This document shows positions 46,213-54,406 of a stretch of DNA of 64,000 bases, piece by piece. This DNA is from Rhodopirellula islandica (GTDB taxonomy: Bacteria; Planctomycetota; Planctomycetia; Pirellulales; Pirellulaceae): contig NZ_LECT01000017.1 of the NCBI RefSeq assembly GCF_001027925.1, positions 289,536-353,535 on the forward strand. The letters are read 5' to 3'. The first letter of the stretch is position 1, and each line of letters opens with the position of its first letter. Both the position numbers and the translations under genes were made by a program. The notes under the pieces were generated by a model. The model had not been told where the DNA came from, did not search any database, and saw nothing but the letters and a program-made list of their open reading frames with translations.

Positions 46213-47442
46213 CTATTCGGCGTGATACTTGAGGTTGTCGAGCACGGTGTCTGGATCTTGGAATTCGTATTCCACCGTTTCGCCATCGCGAACTTGCAAG
46301 ATGCCTTCGAGCACGATCTTTTCGTCGGGTTGCAATCCTTCGGCGATCAAGAAGATGTCATCCTTTTCGTTTTGAATCACGATTTCGCGTTGATGCACAA
46401 CGTTGTCCGCGTCGAGCACGAAGGCGTACTTCTTGGCCAGAATTTCAAACGTCGCTCGTTGAGGAATCACGACGGCGTTCTTCGCAATCTGATTGATCAG
46501 CACCGTGCCGGTTTGACCGTGGCGAAGCAGTCCAGTTGGATTGGGGAAATCGGCACGAAATGCGATGTTGCCTGTTTCGTTGTCAAAGTCCGCTTCGATC
46601 GCTCCAATCCTGCCGGGCTGGTCGAAGAGTTTGTGATTGGCCAATCGGAGTTGCACGTTCAATGCGTCTGGATTTTGGCCGGCGTTCATCGCCTCTTGAT
46701 ATTCCAAGTAGCGAGATTCAGGAACATTGAAATAGACCCACATCAGGCTGTTGTCGGACATCGTGGTCAGCATCGCACCTTCCTCGACCAAACTGCCTTC
46801 TTGTTCGTGCAGTCGATCGACGATGCCATCGAATGGGGCTTTGATGTTGGCAAAGTTCACCTCTGCCTGAGCCAGTTTGACATTCGCGACGGCTTTCGCC
46901 AGTTTGGCTTCTGCCAACTTGAGTTCTTGGGTGGAGACGATGTTTTGTTGGACCAACTTTTGAGTGTTGTCGAACTCGACTTGAGCAAGCTGTGCTTCGG
47001 CCCTGTCAGCGTCCAGTTTGGCTTCGTAGATCGTGGGCAGGATATGGAAGAGTGACTGCCCCTTGGTCACCGCTTGGCCTTCGTTGACGTGGATGTCCTT
47101 CAGATAGCCACCTTCCAGGGCACACACTTCGATGTGTCGACGCGAATGAATCTGGCAAACGTATTGCCGAGTCAGCGTGACATCGCGGGCCACGGGGCTG
47201 GTCACGACAATTTTGTGTTGAGCGTGATGCTCGCCGGATGCGTGAGGCTGCTCCTCATGGTGTCCATCGGAATGTTCTGCGTGGGCATGGCCCTCATCGG
47301 AGGACGGGGCCGTCACCACATTGGCGAGTGGGACGGAAGACGTTTGGGCCCATTCTCCGCAACCCGCCAGGAAGCATGAGAAGGAGGCGAAGAGGAGCAA
47401 GTGGAACAATTTGGTGTGCATGGATCGGTTGGATTTGTTCAT
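46213..47442 (-). CDS. RND periplasmic adaptor (membrane fusion protein) with a His-rich N-terminus
   Basis: From the ATG at 47442 the protein has 409 residues. It has a lipoprotein signal (FHLLLFASFSCFLAGC, cysteine near 28) and a His/Glu-rich stretch near 46-72 (HAHAEHSDGHHEEQPHASGE, then HHAQH). The adaptor core follows: CQIHSRRHIEVCALEGGYLK near 90 (lipoyl half), a helical hairpin with AKLDADRAEAQLAQVEFDNT, the second lipoyl half FANIKAPFDGIVDRLHEQEG, and a beta-barrel and proximal domain. It should couple the permease to the outer-membrane channel. The His-rich segment suggests metal binding, although the pump is HAE-1 type. The long frame upstream of 47442 is not protein-like. Confidence 0.9.
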   Translation of the reverse strand: MNKSNRSMHTKLFHLLLFASFSCFLAGCGEWAQTSSVPLANVVTAPSSDEGHAHAEHSDGHHEEQPHASGEHHAQHKIVVTSPVARDVTLTRQYVCQIHSRRHIEVCALEGGYLKDIHVNEGQAVTKGQSLFHILPTIYEAKLDADRAEAQLAQVEFDNTQKLVQQNIVSTQELKLAEAKLAKAVANVKLAQAEVNFANIKAPFDGIVDRLHEQEGSLVEEGAMLTTMSDNSLMWVYFNVPESRYLEYQEAMNAGQNPDALNVQLRLANHKLFDQPGRIGAIEADFDNETGNIAFRADFPNPTGLLRHGQTGTVLINQIAKNAVVIPQRATFEILAKKYAFVLDADNVVHQREIVIQNEKDDIFLIAEGLQPDEKIVLEGILQVRDGETVEYEFQDPDTVLDNLKYHAE

Positions 47443-47952
47443 GTCTGGAAGGCGTTCGCGTGATGCACCGTCGTGGATGGGGGGCGTTGAGACAGGCTTG
47501 CGAAACACTGGTTTCGGTTGAGCGTCGAAGGTGAGGTGCTGCAGGTGAGATCGATGATCTGCCTGCGAGGTCGGACAAAGCACGGGGTGTGCCGAAGCGC
47601 GAAGGGACCTTCCGCCGGCGGAGTTGAGATTGAGAAAACCCCGTGATTCACGGGCGAAAACAATTCTCGGCGGAATGCCGAGTTTCAGCATGCCGAAATT
47701 TGTCTGCAATCAGGTTCATGACGTCTGCAGGAAACTGCAGGCATTGAGAGTGCCATGGGGTGGTGCCTATGTGTGCCCCGAATGAACTGTCGAGGTCAGC
47801 CGAAGGGTGCCAGGACCGGGAGGTTGAACGCCACGGTCTGAATCCTTCCTCAGAAGTGGCAGCTCCAAGTTTCCATCCCGCCCAACGAAGAGGGTGAGAG
47901 ACGCGAAAACATTCGCTCAGCGTTGAGGAAGATGCCACCAGGATGCCGGCGA
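47443..47952. other. Noncoding stretch upstream of the efflux operon
   Basis: I see no credible gene in these 510 bp. It should contain the promoter of the efflux operon (minus strand) and the 3' end of the preceding minus-strand transcript, but I find no clear promoter or terminator motif. Confidence 0.35.
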
Positions 47953-48201
47953 CTATCCGGCGTTGGTGGTGAGAGAGGAAGTCCGATGTTGGCTCCACAT
48001 TTGGTGCAGAAAACGACATTCGTGCGGCGTTGCTGACTCTCGTTCCAAGTTCTGCCACTGCCCAGCCCTGCCAGTGAAGGCTACGTACTCGGGCCGAACA
48101 CCCATCAGAGAGTCCAACCAAGACGGTTCACACCAAACCGTCACGACGGATTGTTCGGCCTCGACGATGGAATCGTCGATTGAAATGAGTCTGTACTTCA
48201 T
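47953..48201 (-). CDS. Small hypothetical protein downstream of the kinase-like gene
   Basis: From the ATG at 48201 it is 82 residues: KYRLISIDDSIVEAEQSVVT, then VWCEPSWLDSLMGVRPEYVA and a hydrophilic tail. The start lies 1 bp after the stop of the upstream gene (TGAGATG), so the two are probably translated together. The first 60 residues look like a compact mixed alpha/beta domain; I recognise no family. The last 25 residues are basic and may be disordered. It may modulate the kinase-like protein, judged only from gene coupling. Confidence 0.5.
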   Translation of the reverse strand: MKYRLISIDDSIVEAEQSVVTVWCEPSWLDSLMGVRPEYVAFTGRAGQWQNLERESATPHECRFLHQMWSQHRTSSLTTNAG

Positions 48202-48202
48202 C

Positions 48203-48925
48203 TCAGCAACCACCCTGCTTGGCGAACTTTTCTATCAAGCGGCGAGCGGAATCGACGACGATCTCAGCTGCTTCTTCCAGGGAAACGATTCCGACATTCA
48301 AAACCAAATCGTAAAGATGCGGGTCCGATTCGTCTTGATGGAAATGTCCGCGAATGTAGTTCTGCCTTTGCCGGTCTTTGTTCGCGACCCAGTGGCGTGC
48401 TTCTTTCTCGGAAAGATCGTGTTGCGACATCACCCGTTGAATCCGGGAATTTAGCGGGGCGACGACGCGGACGGACAACCCTTGTTCGGGCGGGAGGAGG
48501 TACTTCGCGCCTCGACCAACAATGACGACGTTCCCGTGGGATGCCGCCAGCAAAACCAGTTTGGAAACGCGGTGCGTGTAGGTGGACTCTGAAAATCCCA
48601 ACCCACCAATGCGAGAGGTCAAGATTTCGCTGAGCCAGTTTTCGTGCTTCTCATCGACGCGTTGAATCAAGCACCGCGGAGTCCCGTAGTGTTGTTCCAT
48701 GAAGTCGACAATCTCGTTGTCCAGCAGGTCCCAGTGCAATTTCTCAGCGACCAAGCCAGCCAGTTCGCTGCCGCCTGCACCGGCTTCTCGCGAAATCGTG
48801 ATGAAGGGGCCTAACCGTTTGCTGGTGTCTGCTTGGGACGCTTCGTCTTGGTTGTGTTCCGCATGGATCCACTTCAAAACTCTTTCGTCGGCACGGCGTT
48901 CAATGGCTGGGACTCGGACACTCAT
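48203..48925 (-). CDS. Cytidylate kinase-like family protein
   Basis: The ATG at 48925 gives 240 residues. The P-loop-like ITISREAGAGGSELAGLVAE lies near 42-61, followed by WDLLDNEIVDFMEQHYG near 68 and VVIVGRGAKYLLPPEQGLSV near 132. HDLSEKEARHWVANKDRQR, containing the Asp-Arg of the lid region, lies near 169. These match the cytidylate kinase-like family (nucleotide kinases of uncertain substrate, distinct from Cmk). The glycine loop is degenerate compared with a classic Walker A (GxxGxGK), so the phosphate donor site differs. It is followed by a coupled small gene. The longer frame to 49030 is not supported. Confidence 0.82.
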   Translation of the reverse strand: MSVRVPAIERRADERVLKWIHAEHNQDEASQADTSKRLGPFITISREAGAGGSELAGLVAEKLHWDLLDNEIVDFMEQHYGTPRCLIQRVDEKHENWLSEILTSRIGGLGFSESTYTHRVSKLVLLAASHGNVVIVGRGAKYLLPPEQGLSVRVVAPLNSRIQRVMSQHDLSEKEARHWVANKDRQRQNYIRGHFHQDESDPHLYDLVLNVGIVSLEEAAEIVVDSARRLIEKFAKQGGC

Positions 48926-49095
48926 CGGAGGTGGGCCTGATCGATTGGAGGATCGAAATTGTGAGGGCTCGACCAAAATGCAATTGACGGACCGACGGCA
49001 ACATTTCTTGGTCGCGGTCGGTGCCCTCATCCAGCCATTCCCGGTGCGAAGTGATTTCCCGGGGCTCGTTTGGTAGGCGAGATCAGGTCAACAAA

Positions 49096-49134
49096 CATGC
49101 AAGGTTTTGCATGAAAGATGCAGTGGATTGCATC
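49096..49134. promoter_or_regulatory. Two adjacent dyad symmetries in the region between divergent genes
   Basis: In the 523-bp gap between the kinase-like gene (minus) and the sigma-54 regulator (plus), CATGCAA (49096-49102) pairs with TTGCATG (49107-49113). GATGCA (49117-49122) pairs with TGCATC (49129-49134). Both share an ATGCA core, which suggests an operator for a dimeric regulator. No clear sigma-54 (-24/-12) promoter was found. The remainder of 48926-49448 shows no gene. Confidence 0.4.
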
Positions 49135-49448
49135 GGAACGAGGGATAGCCCTTTGGAATGGGGCATTCATCTGTGTGACGGGCTGAACAGGTCGCCAACT
49201 CAAAGAAAAAAGAAACTCACGCTTTGCCGTGCGGCGATGCGTTTCACGTTGAGATTTGTTGTTTGTCTTTGTTCGTGGATGAGATAGATGAAGAAGATTT
49301 CATCTCTTTGGTCTGACGTTTGCCTAGGAGAGAACGCGGTCACTTCGAGCCTGGTTTGAACTCAGCCGAACGATCGAGCGTGTGGGGAACACGCCGCCTT
49401 CCATCTGCAAACACCTGAACCTCCTGAAAAGTCGAAGCCAACTTGGAA

Positions 49449-50807
49449 ATGGAAAACGAACTTCATCTTTTGATCGTCGACGACGAGCCGAACATCCGCT
49501 CTGGCTTGGCTCGTGGGCTTGAAAAGATCTGCGATCACATCGAAACGGCCGCTTCCGTCAACGAAGCTTTGGATAAGTTTGTCGCGGGAAGTTTTCAATT
49601 GGTCATCGCCGATGTGAAAATGCCAGGCGATCGTGATGGACTCGACCTTCTCCGATGGATCAAGCATCGCGATCCGAGCGTCATGTCCATCATCATCACT
49701 GCCAATGGAACAGTGGAAACGGCAGTCGATGCAATGAAATGGGGAGCGTTTGATTTCATCACCAAACCGGTGGATCTCAACCTTATCCGCCAGCAGGTTA
49801 CGAAAGCAGCGGAACACCACCGGCTGCAACACGAAAATCACCAGTTGAAGGAGAAGTTAGCCGAAGCCGGTGAGTTGTCAGGCATCGTTGGCAATTGCGA
49901 CGAGTTCCAGAATCTACTCAAACAAGTGCGGCAGGTGGCGTCAACGGATGCGACCGTTCTGATTCAAGGTGAAAGCGGGACGGGCAAGGAATTGATCGCT
50001 CGGGCGATCCATGATCTGAGTGCGCGCTCGAAAGACCCCTTTGTTGCGGTCAACTTGGGGGCTCTTCCCGAAAGTCTGTTGGAAAGTGAAATGTTCGGGC
50101 ACGAGAAGGGCGCGTTCACGGGAGCGTCCCGACAGAAGCCCGGCTGCTTTGAACAAGCCGGCAATGGGACGTTGTTTCTAGACGAGATCACAGAAATCCC
50201 TGCCAAGAGCCAAGTGGACCTGCTGCGGGTGTTGGAAACGGGACAATTCGCTCGCGTCGGCGGCGAGCAGATGCTGCAATCGAACGCGAGAATTATTTCC
50301 GCAACCAATCGCGATGCGATGACGTTGGTCCAAGACGGATCGTTTCGCGATGATCTGTTCTACCGATTGAACATCGTTCCCATCGAGGTGCCGCCGCTAA
50401 GGAGCCGTCGCGAAGACATTCCGTTGTTGGTCGAACACTTCCTAACTCGGTTTTGCACTCGGCATCGACGTTCGATGAAGTCACTGACGCCTGAGGCGAT
50501 GGAAGCGTTGATGGCTTCGGATTGGCCGGGCAACGTTCGCCAACTCCGCAACCATATCGAGCGAATCGTGGTCACGGTGGGGGGCGAAACCATCGGACGA
50601 AACGATCTCCCTGAAGAGCATCAACGTCAGAGTGTTTCGCCGTGCAACGCGATTCGCACGTTGAACGAGATCACTGAAATGGCGGAACGAACCGGGATCG
50701 AGTCCGCTCTAACAGCGAAAGATTTTCACCGCGAGCGAACCGCGAAAGCGCTGGGGATCAGTGTGCGAACGTTGCACTACAAAATGAACCGCTACGGGCT
50801 TCACTGA
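49449..50807 (+). CDS. Sigma-54-dependent response regulator (NtrC family)
   Basis: From the ATG at 49449 the protein has 452 residues. The receiver domain comes first (LLIVDDEPNIRSGL; phosphoacceptor Asp in LVIADVKMPGDRDGLDLL near 56; Lys in FITKPVDLN near 106). The AAA+ domain follows, with Walker A GESGTGKE near 175 and GAFTGA near 219, the loop that contacts sigma-54. A Fis-type HTH at the C-terminus (KDFHRERTAKALGISVRTLH, then YKMNRYGL) binds DNA. It activates sigma-54 promoters when phosphorylated. No histidine kinase gene is adjacent, so the partner is elsewhere. TTG at 49443 is an alternative start. Confidence 0.92.
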   Translation: MENELHLLIVDDEPNIRSGLARGLEKICDHIETAASVNEALDKFVAGSFQLVIADVKMPGDRDGLDLLRWIKHRDPSVMSIIITANGTVETAVDAMKWGAFDFITKPVDLNLIRQQVTKAAEHHRLQHENHQLKEKLAEAGELSGIVGNCDEFQNLLKQVRQVASTDATVLIQGESGTGKELIARAIHDLSARSKDPFVAVNLGALPESLLESEMFGHEKGAFTGASRQKPGCFEQAGNGTLFLDEITEIPAKSQVDLLRVLETGQFARVGGEQMLQSNARIISATNRDAMTLVQDGSFRDDLFYRLNIVPIEVPPLRSRREDIPLLVEHFLTRFCTRHRRSMKSLTPEAMEALMASDWPGNVRQLRNHIERIVVTVGGETIGRNDLPEEHQRQSVSPCNAIRTLNEITEMAERTGIESALTAKDFHRERTAKALGISVRTLHYKMNRYGLH

Positions 50808-50822
50808 ACGAGCAACAGAGTA

Positions 50823-50844
50823 GAACAGTTGTCCCCAACTGTTC
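50823..50844. other. Perfect 9-bp hairpin between convergent genes
   Basis: GAACAGTTG (50823-50831) pairs with CAACTGTTC (50836-50844) across a 4-nt loop, 15 bp after the regulator stop and before the convergent SHOCT gene's stop at 50989. It probably serves as a transcript-end structure, although no T-tract follows. Confidence 0.4.
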
Positions 50845-50988
50845 CGTCGGGCAACGCTCAATGCCCAAGCTTCATTGCGACCGTGTCCACTCCCCACGGT
50901 TCGCGTCATGCTGCTCGACGACATCCACACGTTCCACGTCGGCCCCGTCCGGGGCGACGTCGGTCGATCTCGCTTGACGTTCGCCGGA

Positions 50989-51849
50989 TTAAATCCGGTC
51001 GAGCAAGTCGGACTTCTTGCGATTGAATTCTTCTTGGGTGATGTAGCCTTTGTCGAGCAATCCGCCCAAGCGATCGAGTGTGTCGAACACGTTGCCAGAA
51101 TCCGGGGACGAGGATGCGGAGGTGCCATTTGGATTGGCCGACGCTTCGTTTGGTGCAGGGGTCGGCTCGGGCTGGACATTGGCAGCGGGTGGGGCCGGCG
51201 CTGGGCTTGGGGGAGCTTGCGGCGCTTCAACGATTCCGTTTCGACTGACAATCGGAAGCGACGAAAGCGGAACGACTCCAAATTGGCTCGTGAAGGTGAT
51301 CGACCCGTCGCCCGATTGTTGTTGGCTGAAGCCACCGATGTTGTGTTGCAGCGTGTCGTACAGCCACACGTCGTCGCCCGTTGCCACGGCCAATCGATGA
51401 GCATCGGCAAAGTACGCGTATCGCATTTGGTTCTGTGATCCGCTGGCGGAAGGCGATCCCAACTCTTGGGGCCACCAATTGCGTCGTGGGTCCGGTGCGA
51501 AGAGGCTGTTCGAAGCCGACCCTCCACCGGCCTGCTGATCTTGGTAGTTCGAGCCACCGCTTTGGCTTTGCGATTGGAACACGCCACTGCTCGTTCCAGT
51601 TTGATTCTCGGCGATCGAACGAGCGCAATCTTCACAGAGGGCCGAAACGCGGTACTTCAGATTCTGATTGAACATGTCACCAATCATCATCATTCCCCCC
51701 GCCATCCATTGGCCCGATCCGCCAAACTCGGGATGGGAGAACTGGGCCATGCTTCCGTTGCCGTTGTAAACAGCGGTCAACATGTGGCTGACGGCATCCA
51801 CGGAGAATCCGTGGCGATTGGAAAGTGTTTGGGCGATTTGCTGGCCCAT
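50989..51849 (-). CDS. SHOCT-domain protein
   Basis: The ATG at 51849 gives 286 residues. The N-terminal domain (to about 85; NRHGFSVDAVSHMLTAVYNG, then GSGQWMAGGMMMIGDMFN and ALCEDCARSI) is followed by a Ser/Gly/Gln-rich linker. A central domain (RYAYFADAHRLAVATGDDVW, LYDTLQHNIGG) leads to a Pro/Ala-rich linker. The C-terminus is a SHOCT motif (LDRLGGLLDKGYITQEEFNR, then KKSDLLDRI). SHOCT is a short oligomerisation or ligand-binding module found at protein ends. I do not recognise the other domains, and no function can be assigned. GTG at 51867 is an alternative start. Confidence 0.75.
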   Translation of the reverse strand: MGQQIAQTLSNRHGFSVDAVSHMLTAVYNGNGSMAQFSHPEFGGSGQWMAGGMMMIGDMFNQNLKYRVSALCEDCARSIAENQTGTSSGVFQSQSQSGGSNYQDQQAGGGSASNSLFAPDPRRNWWPQELGSPSASGSQNQMRYAYFADAHRLAVATGDDVWLYDTLQHNIGGFSQQQSGDGSITFTSQFGVVPLSSLPIVSRNGIVEAPQAPPSPAPAPPAANVQPEPTPAPNEASANPNGTSASSSPDSGNVFDTLDRLGGLLDKGYITQEEFNRKKSDLLDRI

Positions 51850-52208
51850 GGACGAAAGTGGCAACACGGGAGACTCGCAGGAAACACAGGTGGAAAAAGA
51901 CAGAGAACAAATTCTACGTCGTGATTGTCAACCAATTCGCCTCAACTTCCTAGTCCAGCCCTTTTGTGACGCCGATTATGCCGGCTTGAAACCCTGCTGG
52001 GTGTCCTCGCCCCCAGGATTTCGTGACCAGGCATCCCCAATCGTGACGGGATGGGTGGCTTGATCTTCAACCCAAATCGGATGGGAGTGTGACGTTTGGT
52101 CGCGGGGTTCGTCCTGATAATCGTAGGCGAGTCCTGTTTCGCTACGATTTGCGAAGCTCCGGCTCGCCCGCCACTTCTCTTCTTCTCAAGTGCCGCGCGA
52201 GGAATATC
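51850..52208. other. Noncoding region between divergent genes
   Basis: This 359-bp region separates the SHOCT gene (minus) from the haloperoxidase-like gene (plus) and should hold both promoters. I see no gene, and no strong promoter or repeat. Confidence 0.35.
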
Positions 52209-54221
52209 ATGCCATTCCGTTGGAATCGTTGGATCGGAACATCGAAATCAGCTCGTATTCGGAAACGGCGGCGACAATCGACTTGTCGCAGATTGCGGTC
52301 GGAGAATCTGGAAACTCGGAATCTTCTGGCCGCCAATCTTTTTCACAACGAAGCGATGCCGGAAGACGTCAACGAAGACGATCAGGTCACGGCGATCGAT
52401 GCACTGACGATCATCAATCGGATGAACCGCGAGCAATCCGGTGAAGTCGCAGGCGATGTCGGCCGCGGGCAAATGACGGATGTCAACAACGACGGTCGCA
52501 ACAGTGCCCTAGATGCTTTGATGGTGGTCAACCGTTTGAATCGCGAGCAGCTTGAGGATCGCGATTCAGGATCGCGGGACACTGGGGCGGAAACCAAAGA
52601 CCAAACGGATGCCGAGGACACCACCGGCGGTGATTCGGCGACGGATGAATCGACGACGGACGATCAAGCGGATTCAGAGATTGAGTTGACGGGTGACGCG
52701 GTTCTTGATTGGAACAACTTGTTCAACGAGCTGACCGCCAACAGCGCGGACAATCAAAACCCGGGGTACGCTTCTCGAGCAATGGCGATGTTGAATGTGG
52801 CTATCTACGACTCCGTTGCGATTGCATCCGGAGATTCCGATCTCGCTTTTTATGAATATGATTCTTCGTTGACGAAGTCATCCAGCGATGTTTCGTCGCA
52901 AGCGGCCGCATCCAGTGCCGCACACTCCGTTCTGAGTTCGCTGTATCCGGAGCAACAAGAATCGATTGATTCGTTTTACGCGGATGTGCTGGCGACCTAC
53001 AGCCAAGATTCGGAAACAGAAGCTGGGCTGGTGCTTGGTGCGGAAGTTGGAAGCACCGTGATCGAGAATCGTGTGGATGATGGAGCCGACGCGATCGTGG
53101 AGTACACCTACACCGACGAAGCGGGAGCATTTCAATCGGACCCACTGAATCCAGACGTGCCGGTTTGGGGACCGGGATGGGGCGAGGTCGATCCATTCGC
53201 GATCTCGGATGCGGACGCCTACACACCGGAATCACCTCCGGCTTTGACCAGCGAAGAATACGCGGCTTCCTACAACGAAGTGAAGGAACTGGGAGCGGTC
53301 GACAGTGTCACTCGAACAGCCGACCAAACTGAAGCGGGAATTTTTTGGGCCTATGACCGAGAAGGTTTGGGCACTCCCTTGTCATTGTTCAACGACATCC
53401 TCGAAACGGTCGCGGTGCAAGAAGGCAACTCGTTGGAAGAGAACGCCGCCCTCTTCGCTCAGGCTTCTGTCGCGATGGCCGATGCGGCGGTCGTTGCGTG
53501 GACTACCAAATTCGAAGAGGAGTTTTGGCGTCCTGTCACGGCTATCCAAGACGGCGATGCCGATGGAAACGCTTTGACAGAGGGCGATCCCGAATGGACC
53601 GCATTGGGGGCTCCCGACGGGGGCGATGACATCGTTGGCTTCACACCTCAGTTCCCAACCTATATCTCCGGTCACGCGACTTTTGGCGGAGCCTTGTTCG
53701 GGACACTGCAAGAATTCTATGGAACGGATGACATTTCCTTCACGGTCGCGTCGGAAGAACTTGAGATTCTGTTGGATGATCCCGAGTTGCAGGCGGCCTA
53801 CGGATTGGATCTCGACGATGCTGAGCGAACATTCGATTCATTCAGTGAGGCCATGGCAGAAAATGGACGCAGTCGCGTCTACTTGGGAATCCACTTTGAT
53901 TTCGACGATTTGGTCGGGCAGGAAGTTGGTCAGATGATTGCCGCCTCGGTCGCATCGGAATTCACCGTGGCGACACCGGATGATGATTCCACAGGCAAGG
54001 GCGTTGAGGTTGAACAGCTTGCCACGTTGGACCGAGAGAATCAGCCAAATCGTGATGACTCTGGCCGCACTGCTTTGGGGAATCCTGAATCGACGATTGC
54101 AAAAACGACCCAGTTGCCTCTCGAAGATGGATCCTCGCGAGATGAACTGAATCGTCGGTCCGAGGAGGACCAGCGACTCGCTGCGGTCGATCATATCTTC
54201 GCAGAGAACCGTTTGATCTAA
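52209..54221 (+). CDS. Vanadium-dependent haloperoxidase-like protein with dockerin and planctomycete export signature
   Basis: From the ATG at 52209 the protein has 670 residues. A very basic N-terminus (RIRKRRRQSTCRRLRSENLE, then TRNLLAAN) resembles the planctomycete LEPR-x-LL export signature. Dockerin type I repeats follow near 50-120 (EDVNEDDQVTAIDALTIINR and TDVNNDGRNSALDALMVVNR), then an acidic linker. The PAP2/vanadium chloroperoxidase domain starts near 170 (VLDWNNLFNELTANSADNQN). Vanadate-site motifs are intact: KFEEEFWRP near 440, the catalytic His in YISGHATFGG near 488, and SRVYLGIHFD near 560. It may oxidise halides with peroxide or act as a phosphatase; which one cannot be told from sequence. 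It is probably exported or cell-surface attached. Confidence 0.85.
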   Translation: MPFRWNRWIGTSKSARIRKRRRQSTCRRLRSENLETRNLLAANLFHNEAMPEDVNEDDQVTAIDALTIINRMNREQSGEVAGDVGRGQMTDVNNDGRNSALDALMVVNRLNREQLEDRDSGSRDTGAETKDQTDAEDTTGGDSATDESTTDDQADSEIELTGDAVLDWNNLFNELTANSADNQNPGYASRAMAMLNVAIYDSVAIASGDSDLAFYEYDSSLTKSSSDVSSQAAASSAAHSVLSSLYPEQQESIDSFYADVLATYSQDSETEAGLVLGAEVGSTVIENRVDDGADAIVEYTYTDEAGAFQSDPLNPDVPVWGPGWGEVDPFAISDADAYTPESPPALTSEEYAASYNEVKELGAVDSVTRTADQTEAGIFWAYDREGLGTPLSLFNDILETVAVQEGNSLEENAALFAQASVAMADAAVVAWTTKFEEEFWRPVTAIQDGDADGNALTEGDPEWTALGAPDGGDDIVGFTPQFPTYISGHATFGGALFGTLQEFYGTDDISFTVASEELEILLDDPELQAAYGLDLDDAERTFDSFSEAMAENGRSRVYLGIHFDFDDLVGQEVGQMIAASVASEFTVATPDDDSTGKGVEVEQLATLDRENQPNRDDSGRTALGNPESTIAKTTQLPLEDGSSRDELNRRSEEDQRLAAVDHIFAENRLI

Positions 54222-54406
54222 CGGATGCGTTGAAACGCAATGTGTGAAACGAGCGAGGTACGCAGACGCAACCGGACATCTCCTGATCAGCCGTTTGCAC
54301 CGCTTGCGTGTCGGACTTTTGCACCGGTTGCGTGTCGGACTTTTGTTGAACGCCGAAACAGCTCTTGTTTCGGGAGGCGGCTGCCTGCTTCGACGACGCG
54401 ATCCAA

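Noticed and set aside
49081..49320. Sigma-54 (-24/-12) promoter near the dyads
   Set aside because: TTGCA-type elements are present, but no GG/GC pair occurs at the required spacing.
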